From assembly GCA_032209605.1 (NCBI GenBank), contig JASFXZ010000001.1:38444619-38508618 (forward strand): a stretch of DNA of 64,000 bases. Direction: 5' to 3'. Positions 29,201 to 36,222 of the stretch are shown here, one piece after another. Numbering within the stretch: position 1 is the first letter of the stretch; every line of letters begins with the position of its first letter. Under the pieces are notes generated by a model. It did not search any database. It was given only the letters and a program-made list of their open reading frames with translations, and was not told the origin of the DNA. The DNA is from Mactromeris polynyma. Lineage: Eukaryota; Mollusca; Bivalvia; Venerida; Mactridae. The position numbers and the translations under genes are program-made.

Positions 29201-32200
29201 TACTTGCTACATGTAGTACACTAGTTAAATGTTATGAATCAAATTTTGGCAATTAAAGTACGGTTGCTCCTTTATGCCATTAATTCCATTGTGTCTCTGT
29301 TTCAGTCCCACCATCACGTTTACGTATCCATCCAGCCCCTGGACCTGTTGTATTGATAAATTGTTTTATTTCTTCCTCCCAACCCGCCATTCAACTCAGC
29401 TGGTAGAGTGTTGGGTTGTCACCTGGCAGGCTCGGGTTTGATTCCTGTTATGACATTTGGTTTTGGTCATTTGTCATCCACCTCTGATTCATGTGGGGTT
29501 GTTGTCAGCCAGCTGCTGGCAGAAGGGCATGTTAGTACTGATTGATAATTAATTCCAGGAAAACTGGTTAGATCAACTGACTGCCATGTGTACCATCATT
29601 AAAAAATGTTGAAAAATAGCGTGGAAATGGAAGTGGAAAGTTTTATTCCCTAATGGTAATATTATGGAATTCCATCATGAAAACCCAGTCAATGTGCTTT
29701 GGCATTAATTACTGTATCAAATATTTGTATACTGTTGCAAATTTGTGTTATTTGCGCATCTTGGTGCATGTATAGACGATATGATTTTCATTTAGAACTG
29801 AATTACTTTTGAGTAAACAATGTAGTGTATAGTCACGATCTGGTTAAAATCAGTACCTCAATACCACTTCAGTATCATAACACTATATAAGGCCATATAG
29901 CGGATTGTCTAGGAGAGCTGATTTTAATTAGATTGTGTACAGTTAATGTATATATTCATGTAGATTCTACAATGAACTCGCTTGCAATCTTTGGCATGTT
30001 GATAGAAGTTATGAAAGATTGTATAGGCCTTGAAATGAATTTACTTTGAAGGCCAAGTTAACTGATAAAAAACAAATGTATGTACATTTTGTAATTGGTT
30101 TAAGTGTTTCAATATGTGAAAGCAATTACCTCTTCATTTGATAATTGACAATAAAATGTACAGTTCAATTACAGATGGGATAAAAAAGTGAACTTTTAAG
30201 CATAATTGAATTTTTAACAGTTTTTTAAGCTCTACTGGATATTGGCGAATTGTCCGTCGTGTGTGCATGCGTGCATCAGCCTGGTAAATTCATTCAAACG
30301 TCTTCCGCTCTGAAAATGCAAGGCCAAATTTGATGAAACTTATCCAGTAGCATCCTGGCATGACCCTTTCAAATGGTTCCTCTTGATTGCACAATATGGC
30401 CGTCAGAGCCTAAAGGAGAAAAACCTTTAAACGACTCAGACTCGGAGATTGTAAATTTGAGATCAGGCTTCATGCCCAAAACCAATTATCATGCTCACCT
30501 TAATTGAGTACAATATGTGGTTTTTTAAATGTATTAGTAAATAGGTAGATACATTTTCTCGCATACAGTGTACAGTTTGATCACTTGAGATACTCTAGCT
30601 GAATTTACTTCAAGAAATGAAACTCATTAATGTGATTGTAGCTCGGAGATCAATCTTATGTTTATAACATTGGACCTAAATCTTGATCGAAGTATTTCCT
30701 TATGCATTTTTCTTGTCTTTGATGTAACTATGGTTACTGAGTGACTGAACACATCAGTATTTTAATGATGTTGACATGTTTTATATCTTCAGTGGTTTGA
30801 GGAGAAACACCAACAGATAGAAAACCTAGACCAACAACTTCGTAAACTACATGGTGCCATGGAATCACTGGTGCTTCACAGGAGAGGTACGTAAATCATA
30901 CCAGATTCTATGTTTGGTGTCGTATTGATGTTCTTATAGGCGATATTTCATTATACAGTCAGTCTCTCTTAGCGTTCCTAGTTTTTTCCGAGTTTTCCAG
31001 ATTTTTCCTAGGTTTTTTTAAAAGTGCTCCTATTTTTTCTTAGTTTTCCAAAAAAAGCTCCTAGTATTCCATATTTATCAACTGAGTAGTATGTTGGATA
31101 AGGTTTAAACGTTTTTGTATGTGTTTTTGGAGATTTTCGTCGAGAAGTAGACAAGAAAATGTTTAGTTGATCGGCTCCTTTTCTAAATGTGTGGTCTGGT
31201 ATCACTGGTGCATAGTCACAGCCTTCTCAAGGGATGAGACTACAAGTGACTGCTGAAATAAATAACCTGTTAACAAAATGATCCAACTGCCTTGGAGTAT
31301 GGTTATCAAATAGGAAAAAAGCTGCAAGGGTAACATATTTCCTTTCAGTGATTCCTATGTTTTACTGTTGTCTTCCTATTTTTTCCTCCTTTTTCCTAGT
31401 TTTTTAGTATATAGAGAATAATAGGTTAGTGACGTGGAATGAGAATGTTTATCAGGCAAGGCGGTGGAATTTATTGGGTGAGCCGAAGGCAAACCCGATA
31501 ACTACCCCGGAGCCGAGCCCGATAAACTTTCTCATTCCTTGTAACTAACCTATTATTCTATTTATCCTGTCACTTCTTGTGTTACATAAGGGGGAAATAC
31601 TTTTGATTCTAAATAATACCAAGTTACATCCCCTAAATTAATTTTGTGACGTATTGAATATCTTGTGACGTATTGAATAAGTGTGGTAAGCACCTTACGC
31701 CGAGAGAGAAAGTTCCCATGAGTCTGACACATTTTAGTGGCAATATGAATTTATCTATGTTTGCAAACATCTGATGAGCATTAAAAAATAATCAATAACA
31801 CATCTAAGAATTTGCAACAATTTAGTAAGAGTCAAAAAGTAAACATTACAAGTAGTTCATGAATACGCAATTTCCCACGGTTTGTTTACAAAAGATGAGA
31901 AATGTCAAGCGCCACAGAACACGTTAAAAAAGAAGTGATATTTACATCTCTTTCATTTAAAACTGCACTAGAAAACAAGGAATTAATCTGTGAATTCAGT
32001 CTATCAGTGTCATTTACGATTTCAAAGGAATTTTCGGCACAAATCGATTAAACCGGACTGGGATTCTAATATTGAGAAGATGGGTGGGGTACGTACTGCT
32101 ATTGCTACTGATCAATATGTTATTTTCATGAGAAACTCGACCGCTCAGTCACCCCTGATGAGTTCAAACGCAAATTTCAGACATGATGTTCCACTGATGT

Positions 32201-35200
32201 AAACAGCTGACAATGTGTTTGACTACGTTGTTTACTACACGTTCCAGTTAGCACTTACATTCGGGTCAAAATTCAGACCTAGTTTGTCTAATAACGGATA
32301 AGATTAAGCACCACTTGAATGAAGTGGGGAAATGAACATTTATTGTATTGAATTGAAAAATCCATTGATTTAGTAAGTCCGGAAAAATGATAACATCACA
32401 ATACTTTACTAAAAATAGTCCAGCTAGTCACGTGGTCATGTGACGTGAGATAAAAGTCATGTGACCAAGTGACCTGATAAAGCAAAAAATATCAGGCACC
32501 GTGTTATCGGGTCGAAATTACGGCAAGTGACGGGATAAATACTGCTGAAGAGCATGTACTCTGCTTATTGCCCCAATACAATAACCCCAACTACCAAGCA
32601 GACAGGTTTAACTGTGAACTAACAATCCTGGATTAAGCCAGGAGTTCTGGTTAGTAACCCAGGAACTTGAGGAAGCAGTCAATTGGATAAACTATTACAA
32701 GTTGTAGACATGTCTTATTCGATGTAAAATAAAAAAAGTTTAAACGTTATATTTTTTATACCATCTGACATGGTAATGTTCATTAGTTGCCTGTACTCTA
32801 TCAATAGGCAGTATTAGATATTTCTACACAAAAAGGAATTTGTCAACAGAAAATGTTATCCCCTCCTGCAAAACTACCTTACAATAATGGAATGGTATTC
32901 AGAAGGGGGAATAGAGAAGCCTCATAGTAAGACATATAAGCTAAATTCATTGCTATGGAAATAGACTTTATAGATCTTTGTTTTATGTTGTAGACCTCAG
33001 CTCTTCGACGGCCATCTTCGCTAAGAGTGCAGCGATGCTAGGTGCTGCTGAAGAACACACAGCCTTGTCTCGTGCTCTGTCACAACTTGCCGAAACAGAG
33101 GAGAAGATTGAGCAATTACATAAAGAACAGTCGGAACAAGATTTCTACACAATGGCTGAACTTCTTAAAGATTATATTGCCCTTCTTGCCTCAGTAAAGG
33201 TTGGTTTTGCTCACCTGTTCAATAATAGGCTAGGATTATAATTAAATTGTTTTATAAACAAATACCGCTGATATGCTGAAAAATATTTTCTTACATATTA
33301 AATAAATTTAATAAGGACAAAATAGTCGCTTGCTGGTCATAGCTATCAATTTGAATAAGCTCCTCGGACAGGAAGTATTGTGGGATCACCAGTGACAGGA
33401 AGTATTGTGGGATCACCTGTGACAGGAAGTATTGTGGGATCACCTGTGACAGGAAGTATTGTGGGATCACCTGTTACAGGAAGTATTGTGGGATCACCTG
33501 TTACAGGAAGTATTGTGGGATCACCTGTTACAGGAAGTATTATGGGATCACCTGTTACAGGAAGTATTGTGGGATCACCTGTTACAGGAAGTATTGTGGG
33601 ATCACCTGTTACAGGAAGTATTGTGGGATCACCTGTTACAGGAAGTATTATGGGATCACCTGTTACAGGAAGTATTATGGGATCACCTGTTACAGGAAGT
33701 ATTATGGGATCACCTGTTACAGGAAGTATTATGGGATCACCTGTTACAGGAAGTATTGTGGGATCACCTGTGACAGGAAGTGTTGTGGGATCACCTGTTA
33801 CAGGAAGTATTGTGGGATCACCTGTTACAGGAAGTATTATGGGATCACCTGTTACAGGAAGTATTATGGGATCACCTGTTACAGGAAGTATTGTGGGATC
33901 ACCTGTGACAGGAAGTATTATGGGATCACCTGTTACAGGAAGTATTGTGAGATCACCTGTGACAGGAAGTGTTCATATCAATGCCTTTTCTCTAACTGGA
34001 ATAGTTTTTAATAGATGTTGAATTATTTTGAAGCCTGGTTCCTTGCTCTTTGTTTAAGTATACAGGATTTGGTTTTTATTTCACAGGAAGTTTTGCACGA
34101 GAGAGTTAAGACATATAAAACATGGAAGGATGCTGAAGCCACACTTAACAAGAAGAGGGAATTGAAAGCAAAACTTGAAATAGCACACAAAACTGACAAA
34201 ATATCGCAGGCGCAACAAGAAATTACTGATGTAAGTACAGATTGTCATAGTGGCAAGAAAAAGTATAAGGCCTCCAGTCCTGGTGAAACCTTTAAAACCT
34301 GTAATAACCTTAATTTTGTGGAAAATCCTTTCTGAAAAAATGTATAAAAAACCTGTTATTCACTCTTCAAACCTTTATATTTTGTTACTCCGTGTGCCCA
34401 CGTCTTTTGGGAGCAATATATTTATATTTATATTGTGCTATTCACTTGTGAAAACTGCAGCTCTTTGATACTACTTACATACATCATCTTGAGTCATTGT
34501 GAAGAGTCTCTGACTGCCTAGGCAGGATCCTGTTGTCTATGTTATTTCTTCCTACTTTTTCCTATTTTTTGGTCCAAAATTCCTGAAATTTCCGAATTTT
34601 TAGTTTCAAAATGTGTACTTCGCAGAGACCTTACATTAATAGTTAGAAAATGGTAGTATATGTGTAGGATCTTGTTAATTGGGAGTGCATAGAAGACTGC
34701 AATCATCTTGGTGAGACTGTACAGACTGGGGGGTGCAGACGGGCCTGTGGCTGCTTACTTAATGGTAAGATGTATAAGAGTCAAAAGACCTGTCTATGCA
34801 GTCTTGTCAAGATGTATTATAGTTTGCAATTTATGTCTGTGACTAATGCATAGTACTGCACAAAGGTATGTAAAAACTCCTACTTTTTAGTACAAATTCC
34901 TTATTGTTCCTACTTTTCCCCTACTTTTTGGTAAATTTTATTCCTACTTTTTGAAAGAAGTTCACTTGACAGTTCCTACATGATGTAATATCTACAATAT
35001 TTACCTCCCTTGTCCTTTACTGTCGACCATTTTGATAGGCAAAAATGTGATAATTGAGAAAATACCAAGAGAATTTGCATGTGACAACCACTTTCTCTTC
35101 AACTTACTGAGCCAACATGAGCATAATGAAAAAGTTTTTTTTTGATTTATCAGATTAGTTTTATCATCATTTACATTATATTCCCTATAAACTTAAAGGA

Positions 35201-36222
35201 AATTTGCCTGTCAAAATGGCCGACAATTCAGAACAAGGGAGGTAAATATTGTAGATGTGAGAACTATGTATTATTGCTTCAGAGCCTCCTCTGGAGAGGT
35301 CCACTGTATTGGTTGTGAAATTGCTCATTTTGAATTATTTTTTTCTGATGATCAATTATCTATATTTGTGTCTGCTTATTTTCAGTGGGTGCAAAGAGTT
35401 GAAAAGGGACAGAAAGACTTTGAGACAATATCATCCACAATACGTAAAGAAGTTGCAAGATTTGATAAACTACGTGTGACTGACTTTAAAACTAGCGTGA
35501 TACAATATTTACAATCCTTGATGGAAAAACAACAGCAGGTACATAATATTCAAGCGATCAATACCATATTACAACAGTATTTGTTTTTTTCATGTAGAAT
35601 TTTTTTTAAGAAATAAGGTACATTTTATTTAGTGTTTCTGGGAGATGTCATTTTGAAGCCAACTTGTTCTTAATATTGGAATTTTGTCTTGGAACAACTC
35701 AACTGTATTACACCAGAAGTTCTGCTTGTATTAATGAAATTAATTTATAAAGTTTGGATGCCAGAACTGTGACTATACAGTTAAACCTGACTTAAATACT
35801 ACTTCAAAATTAAGACCACTTTTTTAATCAAACCATATTTCCATTGAGCAGTTTTTGTTCCTACCTGCCTGGTGCCTGGCATTAAAAGATGGAATCAGGA
35901 TTTCAATGTGCTCAGAAAGTAGGTCTCTCGAAAAATGTTATAAGGAATGCTGTATACACAAAACTATGCCTCCCCACACAAACTACAGTCTACAAAACAC
36001 AAGTCAGAAATGGCTGGCCCTTTAAATAGGGCTGACACTATAATAAATAAACACCTTACTTATTTACTCGATAAGCGGAACATCTCTCAGCTACGACTAA
36101 CTTGAGAAAAAATTGTGGTCTTATAATTTGAGAATTCACTGTATAATTATTTTCTCCTATTTCATTTTCAGATGATCAAACATTGGGAGCAGTTTTTACC
36201 TGAAGCCAAGGCCATTGCATGA
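14172..36222 (+). CDS. SNX1/2: sorting nexin 1/2 orthologue (PX-BAR, ESCPE-1/retromer-associated)
   Basis: Twelve exons with GT/AG sites and matching phases give 539 residues (human SNX1 and SNX2 are about 520). SNX1/2 proteins bind endosomal phosphoinositides and bend membrane into tubules for endosome-to-Golgi and recycling transport, with SNX5/6 partners. Residues 1-153 form an acidic disordered region with D-I-F (19-21) and D-L-F (68-70) motifs. The PX domain covers about 157-285, with R-R-F-S-D-F at 201-206 and a proline loop P-P-A-P-E-K-S. An amphipathic helix lies at about 297-320 ([12 protein letters not shown]). The BAR domain runs from 325 (W-F-E-E-K) to the end (L-P-E-A-K-A-I-A). 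The gene is intact. A nested gene lies in intron 1, and an optional exon at 28034-28114 is possible. Confidence 0.95.
15495..15648. mobile_element. MITE with TTTACCGGGCACT inverted repeats
   Basis: The left arm (15495-15519, with CGCGAAATTATTTACCGGGC) and the right arm (15623-15648) are inverted repeats of about 25 bases with few mismatches, enclosing about 105 bases. There is no ORF. It ends about 60 bases before the nested PHD exon. Confidence 0.7.
15709..15799 (+). CDS. nested gene exon: PHD finger core
   Basis: In-frame ATGs lie at 15709 and 15715. The frame reads [26 protein letters not shown] and is open back to a stop at 15676. The C-C-H-C ligands are ligands 3-6 of a C4HC3 finger. 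The true exon start and the exon with ligands 1-2 are not identified. The donor GTAAGG follows. Confidence 0.6.
15709..17243 (+). CDS. nested gene or remnant: PHD finger half plus DUF6589-like domain
   Basis: Four exons on the SNX strand inside SNX intron 1 join in frame: to 15799, 16041-16283, 16513-16644 and 16903-17243. The start is a PHD-type zinc finger lacking its first two ligands (E-C-x4-[10 protein letters not shown], then W-Y-C-S-K-E-C). The rest contains [30 protein letters not shown] and D-L-V-N-E-F-L-N. That block order matches the C-terminal part of DUF6589 proteins, common and multicopy in cnidarians and molluscs. Function is unknown. The N-terminal exons expected for this family are not found, so it may be a truncated but unbroken copy. 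Confidence 0.68.
16041..16283 (+). CDS. nested gene exon: last PHD ligands and DUF6589-like start
   Basis: After TTTTGTTACAG the split codon gives D, then E-D-W-Y-C-S-K-E-C completes the PHD finger. The exon continues with a DUF6589-like block ending L-A-H-R-L-I-V and a GTAAGC donor (phase 1). Confidence 0.75.
16513..16644 (+). CDS. nested gene exon: DUF6589-like core
   Basis: The exon reads [20 protein letters not shown], then [17 protein letters not shown]. The W-N-R-x-V-N motif is the most recognisable DUF6589 signature. Splice phases are 1 and 1. Confidence 0.78.
16903..17243 (+). CDS. nested gene terminal exon
   Basis: The exon begins D-S-I-R-Q-L-G-G-Q and ends in a lysine/arginine-rich helix ([15 protein letters not shown]) before TGA 17241-17243. 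No frameshifts or stops occur. A possible poly(A) signal lies at 17708-17713. Confidence 0.72.
17244..19320. other. SNX intron 1, middle part
   Basis: This holds the presumed 3' UTR of the nested gene. A short direct repeat of GGACGAAGCGTACCA-type words follows at about 18330-18392. I see no further coding exon. Confidence 0.4.
17708..17713 (+). terminator. possible poly(A) signal of the nested gene
   Basis: AATAAA lies 465 bases after the nested stop codon. Its use would end the nested transcript inside SNX intron 1. Confidence 0.3.
19321..20131. mobile_element. CAGGG-type TIR element, 811 bp, with 5-bp target duplication
   Basis: The left end CTGGGCTCTCACTAG and the right end CTAGTGAGAGCCCTG are 15-base inverted repeats with one mismatch. 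GGATT flanks both ends (19316-19320 and 20132-20136). Interior words (GGGAGAAGTCACTTCTCCC) recur in the smaller relative at 21101-21275. There is no transposase ORF. A hAT-like origin is plausible, since CAGGG ends are typical, but a 5-bp duplication is shorter than the usual 8. Confidence 0.78.
21101..21275. mobile_element. CAGGG-type TIR element, 175 bp, with 5-bp target duplication
   Basis: The perfect 15-base inverted termini are CAGGGCTCTCACTAG and its complement. GACTC flanks both sides (21096-21100 and 21276-21280). It shares ends and GGGAGAAGT words with 19321-20131, so it is a deletion derivative or sibling. Confidence 0.85.
22174..22309 (+). CDS. SNX1/2: SNX exon 2 (acidic region, Asp run, D-L-F motif)
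   Basis: The exon starts G-D-D-L-P-A-S-H-P after CATTATCAG. It contains eight consecutive GAT codons (22270-22293) followed by E-D-L-F-G. It ends in phase 1 before GTAATG. The Asp run is also a trinucleotide microsatellite. Confidence 0.85.
22552..22796 (+). CDS. SNX1/2: SNX exon 3 (acidic/Ser-Thr-rich linker)
   Basis: The exon begins [14 protein letters not shown] after CGTACTAG and ends R-D-D-D-K in phase 0 before GTAACA. Low-complexity E, P, S and T content marks the disordered linker before the PX domain. Confidence 0.85.
22876..23068. mobile_element. CAGGGGTTCCA-type MITE
   Basis: The left end CTGGGGTTCCA and the right end TGGAATCCCAGG are imperfect inverted repeats. GAAAT lies on both sides (22871-22875 and 23069-23073). 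A related left end, CAGGGGTTCCATTTGACCC, occurs at 25019. The element starts 80 bases after SNX exon 3. Confidence 0.55.
23476..23574 (+). CDS. SNX1/2: SNX exon 4 (PX domain start)
   Basis: The exon encodes [23 protein letters not shown], the first PX beta strands. The G-D-G-M-x-A-Y-V-x-Y-K-V block is highly characteristic of SNX1/2. Both ends are phase 0. Confidence 0.95.
23992..24336. mobile_element. CAGTCTT TIR element with 6-bp target duplication
   Basis: The left end CAGTCTTCACAATGA and the right end ATCGTAAAGACTG are inverted repeats. CATGAG flanks both sides (23986-23991 and 24337-24342). The interior holds inverted GGACTTGCCC and GGGCAAGT words. It is 345 bases long and non-coding. 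Confidence 0.72.
24474..24615 (+). CDS. SNX1/2: SNX exon 5 (PX lipid-binding core)
   Basis: The exon contains [19 protein letters not shown], including the phosphoinositide-binding R-R-F motif. It continues with the proline-rich PX loop [10 protein letters not shown] and ends in phase 1 before GTAAGT. Confidence 0.96.
24670..24984. mobile_element. long-TIR MITE, 315 bp
   Basis: The first and last roughly 35 bases are inverted repeats with a few mismatches. The shared core is GGATTATAAxGGATACTTAC. Much of the interior is self-complementary, so the RNA could form a long hairpin. No clean target duplication is visible. Confidence 0.75.
25019..25068 (+). repeat. solo left end of the CAGGGGTTCCA MITE
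   Basis: CAGGGGTTCCATTTGACCC followed by GAGTTGACACTTTGACCCCT matches the left end of 22876-23068. No right end is seen. Confidence 0.5.
25163..25241 (+). CDS. SNX1/2: SNX exon 6 (PX domain)
   Basis: The exon encodes [11 protein letters not shown], then [12 protein letters not shown], the basic PX helix found in SNX1/2. It ends in phase 2 (AG of an arginine codon) before GTATTT. Confidence 0.95.
25660..25757 (+). repeat. possible LINE 3' tail
   Basis: The segment ends GAATAAAGTGCATTTGCATTTGC-like, a poly(A)-signal-like word followed by a short hexamer repeat, as in tails of invertebrate LINEs. No coding part is recognised. Confidence 0.3.
26067..26276 (+). other. unassigned open frame in SNX intron 6
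   Basis: After an AATACAG acceptor-like site, 69 codons run to a TAA at 26274-26276, reading [19 protein letters not shown]. The composition is protein-like, but I do not recognise the family. It cannot splice in frame to SNX exon 6: the phase-2 junction would give an immediate stop. It may be a retroelement scrap. Confidence 0.25.
26364..26556 (+). CDS. SNX1/2: SNX exon 7 (PX end, amphipathic helix)
   Basis: The exon completes the PX domain ([15 protein letters not shown]). It then encodes [19 protein letters not shown], the amphipathic helix that inserts into membrane beside the BAR domain. It ends D-E-S-D-E in phase 0 before GTATTG. Confidence 0.95.
28034..28114 (+). CDS. SNX1/2: candidate SNX cassette exon (27 codons, uncertain)
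   Basis: Exactly 81 bases lie between a TTTTTGACAG acceptor and a CAG|GTAACT donor. They are open in phase 0/0 and read [11 protein letters not shown] and later E-Q-W-D-Y-D-M-Q. Both neighbouring constitutive exons meet here in phase 0, so inclusion would insert 27 residues between the amphipathic helix and BAR helix 1 without a frameshift. I know of no vertebrate SNX1/2 counterpart, and chance is a real alternative. Confidence 0.35.
28248..28266 (+). repeat. CT microsatellite
   Basis: A short run of CT dinucleotides lies in SNX intron 7. Confidence 0.8.
29383..29630 (+). mobile_element. tRNA-derived SINE, second family, sense copy
   Basis: The head AACTCAGCTGGTAGAGTG resembles a tRNA D-arm/A box, and GGTTTGATTCC at 29435-29445 is the B box. 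The 3' part (TAATTAATTCCAGGAAAACT) recurs inverted at 43150-43310. It ends in TGTTGAAAAATAGCG, a decayed form of the molluscan SINE tail. Confidence 0.75.
30226..30440 (+). repeat. bivalve-type interspersed repeat fragment
   Basis: GTCCGTCGTGTGTGCATGCG, followed by CGTCTTCCGCTCTGAAAATG and AATTTGATGAAACTTATCC, follows a word order I know from very common bivalve repeats (GTCCGTC runs, then CTTCTxCxxTGAAA, then AATTTxATGAAACTT). It is recognised from memory of that pattern, not from a search. Confidence 0.45.
30793..30886 (+). CDS. SNX1/2: SNX exon 8 (BAR helix 1)
   Basis: The exon encodes [21 protein letters not shown], the opening coiled-coil helix of the SNX-BAR domain. It ends in phase 1 before GTACGT. 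Confidence 0.95.
30955..31090 (+). repeat. T-rich CCTATTTTTTC blocks
   Basis: Repeated TTCCTAGTTTTTTCC-like words recur here and at 31340-31410, 34545-34600 and 34875-34960, all within SNX introns. They could be pieces of one low-complexity repeat. Confidence 0.5.
31415..31558. repeat. 38-bp inverted repeat (foldback)
   Basis: The arms 31415-31453 and 31521-31558 are complementary with about four mismatches (core GAATAATAGGTTAGT). The spacer is about 68 bases. Confidence 0.8.
31558..32541. mobile_element. larger inverted-repeat element
   Basis: ATTTATCCTGTCACTT at 31559 and AAGTGACGGGATAAAT at 32525 are inverted termini with one mismatch. A further inverted pair, ACCCGATAAC and GTTATCGGGT, lies at about 31493 and 32506, so this unit overlaps the smaller foldback. 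No transposase is seen. Confidence 0.5.
32994..33199 (+). CDS. SNX1/2: SNX exon 9 (BAR domain)
   Basis: The exon contains [20 protein letters not shown] and [11 protein letters not shown], the best conserved BAR blocks of SNX1/2. It ends in phase 0 before GTTGGT. Confidence 0.97.
33371..33973 (+). repeat. 27-bp minisatellite, 22 units
   Basis: The unit is GGAAGTATTGTGGGATCACC plus TGTTACA. Twenty-two full units (33371-33964) and a 9-base partial are almost identical. Variation is mainly G/A in the GTG/ATG position and T/G in GTTACA/GTGACA. It lies in SNX intron 9, about 170 bases after exon 9. The unit is a multiple of three and has no stop in any + strand frame, so long spurious ORFs result. 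Confidence 0.97.
34087..34230 (+). CDS. SNX1/2: SNX exon 10 (BAR domain)
   Basis: The exon has 48 codons, including [19 protein letters not shown] and I-S-Q-A-Q-Q-E-I, a BAR long helix. It is phase 0 at both ends. It begins about 120 bases after the intronic minisatellite ends. Confidence 0.96.
35386..35538 (+). CDS. SNX1/2: SNX exon 11 (BAR domain)
   Basis: The exon has 51 codons: [16 protein letters not shown] and I-R-K-E-V-A-R-F-D, then F-K-T-S-V-I-Q-Y-L. Both ends are phase 0, with a GTACAT donor. Confidence 0.96.
35778..36146. mobile_element. TIR element in the last SNX intron
   Basis: TATACAGTTAAACC on the left and GAATTCACTGTATA on the right form inverted ends with flanking TA. Inner AAGACCAC and GTGGTCTT words relate it to the CAGTAAAACC family. 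It ends about 25 bases before the terminal exon acceptor. Confidence 0.55.
36172..36222 (+). CDS. SNX1/2: SNX terminal exon (BAR C-terminus)
   Basis: The exon encodes [16 protein letters not shown] and stops at TGA 36220-36222. The [11 protein letters not shown] end is the invariant SNX1/2 C-terminus. Confidence 0.97.
   Translation: MIKHWEQFLPEAKAIA

Noticed and set aside
33459..33773. Repetitive W-D-H-L-L-Q-E-V-L open frame
   Set aside because: It is produced by the 27-bp intronic minisatellite, which has no stop in any + frame. It is not evidence of a protein.
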